DNA of 64,000 nucleotides from an uncultured Eubacteriales bacterium (lineage in GTDB: Bacteria; Bacillota; Clostridia; Christensenellales; Aristaeellaceae): contig OMZY01000001.1 in the NCBI GenBank assembly GCA_900315675.1, forward strand, positions 372,001 to 436,000. The letters are read 5' to 3'. The notes beneath the pieces were generated by a model. The model searched no databases. It saw nothing but the letters and a program-made list of their open reading frames with translations, and was not told where the DNA came from. Position 1 is the first letter of the stretch. Each line of letters opens with the position of its first letter. Positions 1 to 8,694 of this stretch are shown piece after piece. A program made the position numbers and the translations under genes.

Positions 1-37
1 TGGGGGCAGCTGCCATATCAAACTACCATATCATGTA

Positions 38-66
38 TTGACAATACAAAAATAAGACGTTATAAT
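38..66 (+). promoter_or_regulatory. sigma-A promoter of the glmM operon
   Basis: Perfect consensus boxes are present: TTGACA at 38-43 and TATAAT at 61-66 with a 17-base spacer. Transcription would begin near 73, giving a leader of about 54 bases before the glmM start. The leader contains a perfect 12-bp palindrome at 97-108. Confidence 0.85.
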
Positions 67-96
67 ACATCTGATTTTTAGGAAGATTCAGTTTTT

Positions 97-108
97 GATA
101 CATGTATC
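97..108. promoter_or_regulatory. 12-bp palindrome in the glmM leader
   Basis: GATACATGTATC is its own reverse complement. It lies downstream of the -10 box and 6 bases before the AAGGAGG ribosome binding site. It could be a roadblock operator or a small RNA hairpin; the regulator is unknown. A glmS-type ribozyme is not visible, because the leader is far too short. Confidence 0.4.
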
Positions 109-126
109 TGATTAAGGAGGAGAACA

Positions 127-1491
127 ATGGGTAAATATTTCGGAACGGATGGATTCCGCGGCAAAGCAGGCGTTGTCCTGACGGCGGAGCACGCATTCAA
201 AACAGGACGTTATATCGGTTGGTATTATGGGAAAAAGCATCTTGATGACAAAGCCAGAATCGTTATCGGCAAGGATACCAGGCGCTCATCCTATATGTAT
301 GAAAGCGCTCTGGCAGCAGGAATCACGTCATCCGGAGCGGATGCCTATCTGCTTCATGTTACGACAACACCCTGCGTAAGCTATATCACAAGAACCGAAG
401 ATTTTGACTGCGGCGTAATGATTTCCGCAAGCCATAACGCCTTTTATGACAACGGCATCAAGCTGATGAACGGAAAAGGCGAAAAGATGGACGATGAACT
501 GCAGGACGCAATCGAAGATTATATTGACGGAAAAACGGAAGAACTTCCTTTTGCAGCTGAGGACAAAATTGGATGTACGGTTGACTTCTATACAGGCAGA
601 AACCGTTATATCGGATACCTGACCAACCTTGCCACACGTCCTTTCGAAGACCATAAAGTAGCACTGGATTGTTCCAACGGCAGCAGCTGGATGATCGGAC
701 CGGCAGTGTTCAATGCGCTGGGTGCCAAAACCTATGTCATTCATAACAAGCCGGACGGACTGAATATTAACCGTAACTGCGGAAGCACCCACATTGAATC
801 ACTGCAGGAATACGTGAAAGAGAACAAACTGGATGTTGGTTTTGCTTTTGACGGAGATGCGGACCGGTGCCTTGCGGTGGATGAGAACGGCAACGAGGTG
901 AACGGCGACAAGATCATGTACATCTGCGCCAAGTATCTGAAAAGCAAAGGTCAGCTGCCGAGCAATACTGTTGTAACAACGATTATGAGTAATTTCGGAC
1001 TGTACAAAGCGCTGGATGCAGCCGGAATCAACTATGAAAAAACAGCAGTAGGCGACCGGTATGTATACGAGAATATGAAGGCCTACAATCACCTGATCGG
1101 CGGAGAGCAGAGCGGACATATTATATTCCGCAAGCATGCCCGGACCGGTGACGGACTGATTACCGCGATCATGCTGATGGAAGTGATGATTGACACTCAG
1201 CTGCCGCTGTCCGTGCTTGCCGAACCCTGTAAGATGTATCCGCAGGTTCTGAAAAACGTAGTGGTTGACGATAAGGACGGCACCCTGGCGGAACAGAAAG
1301 TGATGGATGCAGTGAATCACTGCACAGAACAGCTTGGAGATACAGGGCGTGTACTGCTGCGTAAAAGCGGTACGGAACCGGTGCTGCGCGTCATGAGTGA
1401 GGCGACGAGCATCGAAGAATGCGAAAAATATGTCGATTATATTATAGAATCAATGAAAGAAAGCGGACATCTGATCGAGGTGAAAAAGTAA
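127..1491 (+). CDS. glmM: phosphoglucosamine mutase GlmM
   Basis: It converts glucosamine-6-phosphate to glucosamine-1-phosphate for UDP-GlcNAc and peptidoglycan synthesis in the cytoplasm. The 454 residues match the usual family length of about 450. Visible motifs are the active-site phosphoserine loop ISASHN with Ser102, the metal-binding DGDADRC loop near residue 242, the sugar-binding GEQSGH motif and the C-terminal phosphate-binding RKSGTEP loop. The ATG at 127 follows a strong AAGGAGG site and the N-terminus reads MGKYFGTDGFRG, typical of the family. The stop codon overlaps the next start by one base (TAATG), so translation is probably coupled. It is transcribed from the consensus promoter at 38-66. 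The other possible identity in this superfamily, phosphomannomutase, is less likely given the loop sequences and the amino-sugar neighbours. Confidence 0.95.
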   Translation: MGKYFGTDGFRGKAGVVLTAEHAFKTGRYIGWYYGKKHLDDKARIVIGKDTRRSSYMYESALAAGITSSGADAYLLHVTTTPCVSYITRTEDFDCGVMISASHNAFYDNGIKLMNGKGEKMDDELQDAIEDYIDGKTEELPFAAEDKIGCTVDFYTGRNRYIGYLTNLATRPFEDHKVALDCSNGSSWMIGPAVFNALGAKTYVIHNKPDGLNINRNCGSTHIESLQEYVKENKLDVGFAFDGDADRCLAVDENGNEVNGDKIMYICAKYLKSKGQLPSNTVVTTIMSNFGLYKALDAAGINYEKTAVGDRYVYENMKAYNHLIGGEQSGHIIFRKHARTGDGLITAIMLMEVMIDTQLPLSVLAEPCKMYPQVLKNVVVDDKDGTLAEQKVMDAVNHCTEQLGDTGRVLLRKSGTEPVLRVMSEATSIEECEKYVDYIIESMKESGHLIEVKK

Positions 1492-2150
1492 TGCTGAAAA
1501 CAAAAGATCTTTATGACCTGACACACACGCGGGCGGCGACTATTCTGGAAAACACAGAATATCCCTGGGAAGCTCTTGGGAAAATCAAGGAATTCATTAT
1601 AGAACTGGGTAAAACCCTGCCTGAGGATGAGTTTGAAGAGGTCAGTGAAAATGTCTGGATTGCCAGGGACGCCAAAATCTATCCGAACAACTATATCGGT
1701 GCACCTGCAATCATCGGACATGAAACAGAAGTACGCCCCGGAGCTTTTATCCGCGGGAGCGCGCTGGTTGGTGATCACTGTGTTGTGGGAAACAGCACTG
1801 AACTGAAAAATGTGATTCTTTTTGACAATGTGCAGGTTCCTCACTACAATTATGTCGGTGACAGTATTCTTGGTTACAAAAGTCATATGGGCGCCGGATC
1901 CATTACTTCCAACGTTAAAAGTGACAAGATGCTTGTGGTGGTACGGTGCGGAGATGAAAAGATTGAAACCGGCCTGAAGAAAATAGGCGCCATGCTGGGA
2001 GACCGGGTGGAAGTAGGATGCAACAGCGTTCTGAATCCCGGGACAGTAATCGGCCGCGATTCCAATGTTTATCCCACTTCCTGTGTACGGGGAACCATTC
2101 CGGAAAAAAGTATCTGGAAGAACAACGGTACTGTGATTGCAAAAAAATAA
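1491..2150 (+). CDS. left-handed beta-helix acyltransferase-like protein, related to the GlmU C-terminal domain
   Basis: This 219-residue protein is built mostly of hexapeptide repeats that form a left-handed parallel beta-helix, with a short helical N-terminus and no nucleotidyltransferase domain. It carries VPHYNYVGDS followed by GAGSITSN, which lines up with the GlmU acetyltransferase segment around its catalytic histidine (GHLSYLGDA, GAGTITCN). Proteins like this are often annotated as UDP-GlcNAc pyrophosphorylase, but the uridylyl half is absent, so that name would be misleading. The position directly after glmM, overlapping it by one base, suggests it acts on glucosamine-1-phosphate or a related amino sugar, probably acetyl-CoA dependent. 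The start at 1491 is chosen because an upstream in-frame start at 1419 would lie deep inside glmM. Fold is sure, substrate is inferred. Confidence 0.75.
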   Translation: MLKTKDLYDLTHTRAATILENTEYPWEALGKIKEFIIELGKTLPEDEFEEVSENVWIARDAKIYPNNYIGAPAIIGHETEVRPGAFIRGSALVGDHCVVGNSTELKNVILFDNVQVPHYNYVGDSILGYKSHMGAGSITSNVKSDKMLVVVRCGDEKIETGLKKIGAMLGDRVEVGCNSVLNPGTVIGRDSNVYPTSCVRGTIPEKSIWKNNGTVIAKK

Positions 2151-2174
2151 AAACATTTCAAGGGGGAAATGGAA

Positions 2175-2906
2175 ATGAAGGTAATTATTGCCAAAGACTA
2201 TGAAGACGGCGCCCGCAAGGCTGCGGACATTATTGAAAAAATCGTCCGGGAGAATCCGGAATGCACGCTCGGACTCGCAACCGGATCCAGTCCTGTGGGA
2301 ATGTATCAGGAACTGGCCCGCCGCTGCAAAGAGGAAGGACTGGATTTCAGCCGGATTCACAGCGTGAATCTGGATGAATATGTCGGCCTGGAAGGTACCC
2401 ATGATCAGAGCTATCGCTATTTTATGAATTCAAACCTGTTTGATCATATCAACATTGATAAGGCCAATACCTATGTTGCCAAAGGAACGGGAGATGTGGC
2501 CAAGAATCTGAAAGAGTTCAATGATATTCTGGACAGAACCGAAATTGAGATTCAGGTACTCGGCGTTGGGCCCGACGGTCATCTCGGCTTTAACGAACCC
2601 GGTGAGACATTGTATGACGGTGCGCATGAAGAAACGCTGGATGATTCCACCATCGAAGCGAACAAACGTTTCTTTGCCAGCAAAGAGGACGTTCCGACCC
2701 ATGCAGTAACCATGGGTATGGGAAATATCATGCGTGCAAAACGCTTGATCATGATCATCAGCGGAAATAAAAAAGAAGCCGCAACCAAGCTGCTGATTGA
2801 GGATAAAATCGATCCCAGATGCCCCTGCACCTTTATGCGGCTGCACAGAGATGCCACAGTGATTATTGAGCAGAAACTGGCTGATGAAATCGGCTATAAG
2901 GCATAA
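2175..2906 (+). CDS. nagB: glucosamine-6-phosphate deaminase NagB
   Basis: It deaminates and isomerises glucosamine-6-phosphate to fructose-6-phosphate and ammonia, sending amino sugar back to glycolysis. The 243 residues match the single-domain family. The expected catalytic set is present: Asp67 in NLDEY, then Asp134, His136 and Glu141 in GPDGHLGFNE, with the same spacing as in the E. coli enzyme. The phosphate loop GLATGSSPVG lies near residue 33. The start at 2175 is preferred over the in-frame ATG at 2169, because the AGGGGG ribosome binding site at 2161-2166 is 8 bases from the former and only 2 from the latter. Sharing an operon with glmM is notable, since the two enzymes draw on the same substrate in opposite directions. 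Confidence 0.94.
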   Translation: MKVIIAKDYEDGARKAADIIEKIVRENPECTLGLATGSSPVGMYQELARRCKEEGLDFSRIHSVNLDEYVGLEGTHDQSYRYFMNSNLFDHINIDKANTYVAKGTGDVAKNLKEFNDILDRTEIEIQVLGVGPDGHLGFNEPGETLYDGAHEETLDDSTIEANKRFFASKEDVPTHAVTMGMGNIMRAKRLIMIISGNKKEAATKLLIEDKIDPRCPCTFMRLHRDATVIIEQKLADEIGYKA

Positions 2907-2908
2907 TC

Positions 2909-3727
2909 ATGTTTCATGCTGAAATTATCTTCCCGGAAGTAACGCATATTACTGACGCTATGGGTGTCTCCATGACGCTCATCGAAGGGAAAAACCGCGC
3001 TATCCTTTTTGACACCGGTTACGGAACCGAGAATGTCAAAGCATTTATACACACACTGACAGGGAAACCTGTCAGTGTGCTGCTTTCCCATGGCCATCAC
3101 GATCATATCCTTGGACAGAGATGGTTTGAGGAAAGCCGGATGTGTTCCGATGACCTGGAAGAATTCAGACAAAGAACCGGTCTTGTCCAGAGAAAAAAAG
3201 TGGCGGAGCAGGCCGGACAGAAAGGCATTAAACTACCGGCTGATTTTCTGACGGTCCGGTTCCGGGATCCCTGTCCGATTCTGTTTACAGAAGCGCTCGG
3301 AAGGTTTGCGCAGGAAACTGAGGATCTGGGAAATCTTCAGGTGAAGATCATCCATGTGCCGGGGCATACCCCCGGAAGCATAGTCCTTTATCTGGAGAAA
3401 TATCGGCTCCTGCTGACCGGGGACAACTGGAATCCCTGTACATGGATGTGGTTTCCATCCTCTATTCCGGCGAATTGCTGGCGTGACAATATGAAAGAGC
3501 TGATCAGAGATCTTGAAACGGAATCGGGTCAGGAGATCGAAACGGTTCTTTGCTCCCATCAGCCTTCGGCCAGAAAAGCCAGTGAAATCAAGTCATTTCT
3601 CACGTATATGTCAGATGAACGGATCGGGAAAGCACCGGATGTGGATATGGGAGCTCCTATTCACACCTGTGAAATCAGGAAAGAACCCGAAGGATGGATA
3701 TTATTGTTTGATAAAGACAAAACATAA
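2909..3727 (+). CDS. metallo-beta-lactamase-fold hydrolase
   Basis: This cytoplasmic protein of 272 residues has the metallo-beta-lactamase fold. The two-metal signature HGHHDH lies at residues 61-66, followed by a later HVPGHTPGS segment, a TGDNW aspartate and a CSHQP histidine, so the full set of metal ligands appears intact. Members of this family cleave thioesters, lactones, phosphodiesters or lipid phosphates, and the sequence alone does not choose among them. It begins 2 bases after nagB and is the last gene before the terminator at 3733, so it belongs to the amino-sugar operon. No signal peptide is visible. Confidence 0.8.
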   Translation: MFHAEIIFPEVTHITDAMGVSMTLIEGKNRAILFDTGYGTENVKAFIHTLTGKPVSVLLSHGHHDHILGQRWFEESRMCSDDLEEFRQRTGLVQRKKVAEQAGQKGIKLPADFLTVRFRDPCPILFTEALGRFAQETEDLGNLQVKIIHVPGHTPGSIVLYLEKYRLLLTGDNWNPCTWMWFPSSIPANCWRDNMKELIRDLETESGQEIETVLCSHQPSARKASEIKSFLTYMSDERIGKAPDVDMGAPIHTCEIRKEPEGWILLFDKDKT

Positions 3728-3732
3728 CAAAG

Positions 3733-3759
3733 CAGGCTGCCGGAGGGCAGCCTGTTTTT
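3733..3759. terminator. intrinsic terminator between convergent operons
   Basis: A perfect 9-bp stem (CAGGCTGCC at 3733-3741 with GGCAGCCTG at 3746-3754) has a 4-base loop and is followed by five T on the plus strand. It ends the glmM operon. The minus strand after the stem is also T-rich, so it may stop glnN transcripts as well. Confidence 0.85.
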
Positions 3760-3775
3760 AACTGAAAAATCCTGT

Positions 3776-5860
3776 TCAGATACTGAAAAGCAGTTCGTTA
3801 TATGTCGGGAATGGCCAGTAACTGCGTTCGGTCAGCTGTTCAAGAGTATCAGCAGAGGCACGCAAATTCTCCATGGCAGGAAGAACAATATCATGCATAT
3901 ACCTTGCGACAGCAAGCAGATCATCCCCGGCGGGGCAGGCAGAGACAACGGATTCCAGATGTGTCAGATCACGGTTCATCTGATCCGTGGTTCTGCTGAG
4001 TGTGGAAACCAGTTCAGTGCCGCTGGCAAAATCGACTCCGATTTCCCGGATATTCCGGGATGCTGAAGCGATATCCCCGGTAAAACGCAATACAGCTGGC
4101 AGGATCTGACGGCGGGCCATCATAATCATGGTCTTTGCTTCAATCATGGTTATTTTGGCGTAGGAATCCAGACCGATATCACGGCGGGAACGGAGTTCGG
4201 ACTCGGACAGCACCTTATGGGTTTCAAAAAGACGGATGTTTTTTTCGGCCGTGTAGCAAGGCAGTGCATCCACTGTGGAATCAAGACGGGCAAGGCCGCG
4301 CTTTTCAGCCTCTTTGATCCATTCTTCCGTATAATTGTTTCCGTTGAAAATGATCCGCTTATGATCGTGAATGGTTCTGACAATCAGATCGTGGAGGGCT
4401 GCGCGGAAATCCCCGGCGTTTTCAAGTTCGTCAGCAAACTGGCGCAGGCTTTCCGCCACGATTGTGTTGAGGACAACGTTGGCGTCAGAAATTGAGTCGG
4501 AGGATCCGAGAGAACGGAACTCAAATTTGTTGCCGGTAAAAGCAAACGGAGAGGTTCTGTTGCGGTCGGTGGTATCCTTCGGAAATTTGGGCAGCACATG
4601 GACTCCGATGGTCATGTCAGTTTTTTCGCGGCCGTTATAAATCGAGCCTGCTTCCAGCGCTTCCAGAATTTCTGTGAGCTCGTCTCCCAGGAAAATACTG
4701 ATAATTGCAGGCGGCGCCTCGCATCCTCCGAGACGATGATCATTTCCCGCAGAGGCTACTGAAGCACGAAGCAAATCCTGATATTCATCAACAGCCTTGA
4801 TAACAGATGTGAGGAAAAGCAGGAACTGCGCGCTTTCATGAGGGCTGTCGCCGGGGTTCAGGAGGTTATAGCCTGTATTGGTAAACATGGACCAGTTATT
4901 GTGTTTGCCGCTGCCGTTCACTCCGGCAAAAGGCTTTTCGGAAAGAAGACAGTGAAGGCCATGACGGCGTGCTACTTTCTTCATGATTTCCATTGTCAGC
5001 TGGTTATGGTCACAGGCGACATTGACAATGGAGTAAATCGGAGCCATTTCATGCTGAGCAGGAGCTGTTTCGTTGTGTTCGGTTTTAGCAAGAACACCGA
5101 CTTTCCACAGCTCTTCATTCAGTTCCGTCATAAAAGCCTGGACGCGGGTTTTGATCGTGCCGAAGAAATGATCGCCAAGCTCCTGACCCTTGGGTGCGGG
5201 GGCGCCGAAAAGTGTACGGCCTGAGAAAATCAGATCGCTGCGTTTGTCATAAAGTTCCTTTTCGATCAGGAAATATTCCTGTTCAGGGCCGACAGTGGGC
5301 ATAACACGGGTTGCATCCAGACGGCCGAAAAGGCGAAGGATCCTCACGGCCTGACGGCTGAGCGCTTCCATGGAACGGAGCAAAGGAGTTTTTTTATCCA
5401 GCGCTTCTCCGCCGTAGGAGCAGTAGGCTGTCGGTATGCAGAGCACATGCTCTTTGATAAAGGCATAGGAAGTAGGATCCCAGGCAGTATAACCACGGGC
5501 TTCAAAAGTGGATCGAAGACCGCCGCTGGGGAGGGAAGAAGCGTCTGCTTCACCGCGGACCAGTTCCTTGCCGGAAAACTCCTGAATGACTTTTCCGCCC
5601 TGTACAGGGGAAATGAATGCATCGTGTTTTTCAGCGGTTACGGAATTCAGCGGCTGAAACCAATGGGTATAATGAGTAGCGCCGCGTTCCAGAGCCCAGT
5701 CCTTCATGGCATTGGCAACAACACTGGCAACCTGCGGATCCAGGCGGCGCCCTTCGTCAATGGTATTATGCAGGGTTTTGTAGGTTTCTTTGGGGAGACG
5801 CTGGCGCATCACGGAATCATTAAAAACATTGATACCGAAATTATCCTCGACAAACGCCAT
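3776..5860 (-). CDS. glnN: type III glutamine synthetase
   Basis: It makes glutamine from glutamate and ammonia with ATP. At 694 residues it has the length of the GSIII (GlnN) family, much longer than GSI or GSII at about 450. Visible signatures are the VGPEQEYFLIE glutamate-binding segment, NGSGKHNNWS near the ATP/glutamate site and the TSPFAFTGNKFEFR stretch typical of this type. The start at 5860 (MAFVEDNFG) is chosen because the AAAGGTGGGA ribosome binding site lies a few bases before it; an ATG eight codons upstream is the alternative. It is a single-gene unit driven by the consensus promoter at 5896-5924 and converges on the MBL gene. GSIII is common in Bacteroidota, Clostridia and cyanobacteria. 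Confidence 0.95.
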   Translation of the reverse strand: MAFVEDNFGINVFNDSVMRQRLPKETYKTLHNTIDEGRRLDPQVASVVANAMKDWALERGATHYTHWFQPLNSVTAEKHDAFISPVQGGKVIQEFSGKELVRGEADASSLPSGGLRSTFEARGYTAWDPTSYAFIKEHVLCIPTAYCSYGGEALDKKTPLLRSMEALSRQAVRILRLFGRLDATRVMPTVGPEQEYFLIEKELYDKRSDLIFSGRTLFGAPAPKGQELGDHFFGTIKTRVQAFMTELNEELWKVGVLAKTEHNETAPAQHEMAPIYSIVNVACDHNQLTMEIMKKVARRHGLHCLLSEKPFAGVNGSGKHNNWSMFTNTGYNLLNPGDSPHESAQFLLFLTSVIKAVDEYQDLLRASVASAGNDHRLGGCEAPPAIISIFLGDELTEILEALEAGSIYNGREKTDMTIGVHVLPKFPKDTTDRNRTSPFAFTGNKFEFRSLGSSDSISDANVVLNTIVAESLRQFADELENAGDFRAALHDLIVRTIHDHKRIIFNGNNYTEEWIKEAEKRGLARLDSTVDALPCYTAEKNIRLFETHKVLSESELRSRRDIGLDSYAKITMIEAKTMIMMARRQILPAVLRFTGDIASASRNIREIGVDFASGTELVSTLSRTTDQMNRDLTHLESVVSACPAGDDLLAVARYMHDIVLPAMENLRASADTLEQLTERSYWPFPTYNELLFSI

Positions 5861-5895
5861 TGGAATCCCACCTTTCATAAACATAAGTACATGTC

Positions 5896-5924
5896 AGTTT
5901 AGAAGAGATACGGAAACGTGTCAA
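5896..5924 (-). promoter_or_regulatory. sigma-A promoter of glnN
   Basis: Read on the minus strand, TTGACA (5924-5919) and TAAACT (5901-5896) are separated by 17 bases. Transcription would start near 5889, about 29 bases before the glnN start. No TGTNA-N7-TNACA site for GlnR/TnrA is visible here. Confidence 0.75.
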
Positions 5925-6005
5925 GGGTTTAATCATCAGAAACACAGGTCTTCAGGCCGGAAAAAGGCACTGCGGGGAAAAACGTAACAATTAATACATA
6001 TTTTT

Positions 6006-6032
6006 TTGGACAGTTTTATGGTATCATATATT
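6006..6032 (+). promoter_or_regulatory. possible promoter of the yerC-pcrA block
   Basis: TTGGAC at 6006-6011 and TATATT at 6027-6032 are 15 bases apart, shorter than ideal, in an AT-rich stretch. The divergent glnN promoter lies upstream, so a start for the rightward block must be somewhere in this gap of about 210 bases. The exact boxes are uncertain. Confidence 0.35.
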
Positions 6033-6070
6033 CGCACGCTAAAGTGTGAAATTGAGCGGGAAGTGACGTT

Positions 6071-6367
6071 ATGTTTGAACCCAAAATCAAAAACAGTCAG
6101 ACAGATCTGCTGATGAAGGCCATTCTTACGCTGAAGAGCGAAGAGGATGCATACCGGTTTTTTGAGGATATCTGTACGATTCCGGAGATCAAGAGCATCA
6201 GCCAGCGTCTGGAGGTTGCCTATCTTCTGGACCGAAAAGAAACCTATCAGAAAATTGCAGAAGAGACCGGAGCTTCCAGTGCGACGATCTCCAGGGTCAA
6301 CCGTTCTCTTTCATACGGAGCGGACGGCTACCGCCGTGTTCTTGACGCTATGGGAGAAGAAAAATAA
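6071..6367 (+). CDS. yerC: YerC/YecD family TrpR-related protein
   Basis: This 98-residue DNA-binding protein belongs to the TrpR-like YerC/YecD family. It is all helical, with a helix-turn-helix in the second half where ETYQKIAEETGASSATISR forms the recognition region, around residues 58-76. In Bacillus subtilis yerC also sits next to pcrB, pcrA and ligA, and the same neighbourhood is seen here without pcrB. Its regulatory target is not established. It begins after GGGAAGTGA and ends 2 bases before pcrA, so it is likely cotranscribed with the helicase. It is probably not the tryptophan repressor, since no trp genes are nearby. Confidence 0.85.
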   Translation: MFEPKIKNSQTDLLMKAILTLKSEEDAYRFFEDICTIPEIKSISQRLEVAYLLDRKETYQKIAEETGASSATISRVNRSLSYGADGYRRVLDAMGEEK

Positions 6368-6369
6368 GC

Positions 6370-8694
6370 ATGGACCTGACAACATTAAATCCGGAACAAA
6401 GACGGGCTGCTGAAACTCTTAACGGCCCTGTGCTCATTCTTGCAGGCGCAGGCAGCGGCAAGACCAGAGCCCTGACCTATCGGGTGGCCAATCTGATTGA
6501 TCATGGCGTGCCTGCGTGGTCTATTCTCGCGCTGACTTTTACAAACAAAGCCGCCAGGGAAATGAAAGCCCGGGTGCAGAGCCTGATCGGTGAGGAAAAA
6601 GCAGAGGAAGCATGGATCAGTACATTTCATTCAACCTGCGCCAGAATACTGCGCAGAGACATTGAAAAGATCGGGTATAACCGGTCTTTTACGATTTATG
6701 ATGATGACGATCAGCAGCGTATTCTCAAGGAAATCCTTAAACAACAGAATATAGATGATAAATATCTGCCGGTACGTGAAATACGCGGTAAAATCAGCGA
6801 TGCCAAGAACAGAATGCTGATGCCTGACGAATGGTTTGCCAAGTCACCGCGTGACAGAAGATCATCCATGATCCACGATGTCATGACTGAATATGAAAAG
6901 CGCATGAAGGCAATGAACGCGCTTGATTTTGATGATCTGCTGCTGAAGACCCTTCTTCTTCTTGCAGACCATCCGCCTGTGCTTGAGTATTACCGCAGAC
7001 GCTTCACCTATGTGTTGGTGGATGAGTATCAGGATACCAACAGGACACAGTATGAACTGCTTCGCCTGCTGACGGCGGAGAACCGGAATCTTTGCGTTGT
7101 GGGTGATGATGACCAGAGCATCTACGGCTGGCGCGGTGCGGATATCCGAAACATCCTTGAATTCGAAAACGATTATCCCGATGCGACGGTCATCAAACTG
7201 GAGCAGAATTACAGATCCACGGGCAACATTCTGGATGCGGCCAATCAGGTGATCGCTCATAATGAAGGACGTAAAGATAAGACTCTGTGGACTGAACACG
7301 GTGCCGGAGAAAAAATCATCAGTTACTGCGCCCAGGATGAACGCGAGGAAGCGGCCTGGATTATCCAGCAGATCAAAGAACTTAAACAGAACGGTATCAA
7401 TTACGGAGATATAGCGCTGTTATACCGTACCAATGCTCAGAGCCGTATACCGGAAGAAGTACTGATGCAGGCAGGCATTCCTTACCGGGTTTTCGGCGGA
7501 CAGAAATTCTATGAAAGAAAAGAAATCCGGGATATTCTCGCGTATATGCGCGTAATCGCAAATCCGGCTGACGATATTTCATTAACCAGAATCATTAATG
7601 TCCCCAAGCGTTCCATCGGAGACGCAACAGTACAGATGCTGACGGAGCAGGCTGCCCGGCAAAGTGTGCCCGTCTATGCAGTTCTTGCCGACATGCCGGA
7701 TGATCTGGGAAGCAGGGCAAAGAAAAACGTTACAGAGTTTTTCCAGATGATGACAATGCTGTGCGCTCTGAAAGAAACCATGGGACTGGAAGAGTTTGTG
7801 GACACAATGATCCGGATGACGGGTCTGGAGGAGCAATACCGAAAAGAAGATACTGAAGAATCACTGAACAGGATTGAAAATATACAGGAATTCCGCGGAT
7901 CTGTTCATGAATTTGCCACCCTGGGAGAACAGCCGACACTGGAAGCCTATCTGGAAAACGTTGCACTGGTAACAGATCTTGACCGGGCCGAGGACCGGAG
8001 CGGATACGTTACCATGATGACCCTTCATTCGGCAAAAGGCCTGGAGTTTGATCATGTATTCATTCCCGGAATGGAAGAAGGTATTTTTCCCTCATCCAGA
8101 AGCCTGGAAGAGGATAACCGGCTGGAAGAGGAAAGAAGGCTGATGTATGTGGGTATCACCCGCGCCAGGAAACGCCTTTATCTTTCACGGGCTTCTGAAC
8201 GGATGATGTACAATCAGTACAGCCATAACCCGCCCAGCAGATTTATAGAAGAGATCCCGCCGAGACTGCTGCAGGAAGAGTATTCCGCAGAAGCAGGCAA
8301 CAGATATATGCGTAGAGCCGGACAGCTGCCGGTACGGAAAGAACGATTCAGTGACTGGGACAGTTTCAGTTCTGAAACGGAATCAAGACCTCGTATGCCG
8401 ATGGCTGCGCTTGGAAAGCCGAAGCTGAAACTGAACGGAATGAATCTGAACAGCATTCCGGGCGTACAGAAGGGTTTTACCGGCAGCAAAGCGGATGCCT
8501 ATGCCGCATCTGCCATACAGAAGCTTTTCATTCCGGGTGACAAGGTAAGACATCCTAAATTCGGATTTGGAACAGTAACGGAAGTCTCGGGAAACGGTGC
8601 TGACGCACGGATCAGAATACAGTTCGAAACAGCCGGGGAGAGAGAATTATCCCTGACTGTTGCTCCGATTGTTAAGGTGGAGGAACAGAAATGA
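6370..8694 (+). CDS. pcrA: ATP-dependent 3'-5' DNA helicase PcrA (UvrD/Rep family)
   Basis: This superfamily 1A helicase unwinds DNA in nucleotide excision repair, replication restart and removal of RecA filaments. At 774 residues it is slightly longer than Bacillus PcrA. The motifs appear in order: Walker A GAGSGKT at residues 26-32, Walker B/DExx VDEYQDTN near 214, motif III GDDDQSIYGWRGAD, motif IV LEQNYRST near 276, and VTMMTLHSAKGLEFD with GITRARKRLYLS near the C-terminal core. The tail ends in a small Tudor-like domain (PGDKVRHPKFGFGTV) that in PcrA contacts RNA polymerase. It overlaps ligA by four bases (ATGA), so the two are translationally coupled. Confidence 0.96.
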   Translation: MDLTTLNPEQRRAAETLNGPVLILAGAGSGKTRALTYRVANLIDHGVPAWSILALTFTNKAAREMKARVQSLIGEEKAEEAWISTFHSTCARILRRDIEKIGYNRSFTIYDDDDQQRILKEILKQQNIDDKYLPVREIRGKISDAKNRMLMPDEWFAKSPRDRRSSMIHDVMTEYEKRMKAMNALDFDDLLLKTLLLLADHPPVLEYYRRRFTYVLVDEYQDTNRTQYELLRLLTAENRNLCVVGDDDQSIYGWRGADIRNILEFENDYPDATVIKLEQNYRSTGNILDAANQVIAHNEGRKDKTLWTEHGAGEKIISYCAQDEREEAAWIIQQIKELKQNGINYGDIALLYRTNAQSRIPEEVLMQAGIPYRVFGGQKFYERKEIRDILAYMRVIANPADDISLTRIINVPKRSIGDATVQMLTEQAARQSVPVYAVLADMPDDLGSRAKKNVTEFFQMMTMLCALKETMGLEEFVDTMIRMTGLEEQYRKEDTEESLNRIENIQEFRGSVHEFATLGEQPTLEAYLENVALVTDLDRAEDRSGYVTMMTLHSAKGLEFDHVFIPGMEEGIFPSSRSLEEDNRLEEERRLMYVGITRARKRLYLSRASERMMYNQYSHNPPSRFIEEIPPRLLQEEYSAEAGNRYMRRAGQLPVRKERFSDWDSFSSETESRPRMPMAALGKPKLKLNGMNLNSIPGVQKGFTGSKADAYAASAIQKLFIPGDKVRHPKFGFGTVTEVSGNGADARIRIQFETAGERELSLTVAPIVKVEEQK

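Noticed and set aside
102-134. Ten-codon ORF overlapping the glmM start
   Set aside because: No ribosome binding site precedes it (AGGAAG is 17 bases away); its overlap with the glmM start is probably chance.
5861-6070. GlnR/TnrA operator upstream of glnN
   Set aside because: No TGTNA-N7-TNACA sequence is found in the gap; only the promoter and the divergent yerC start are visible.
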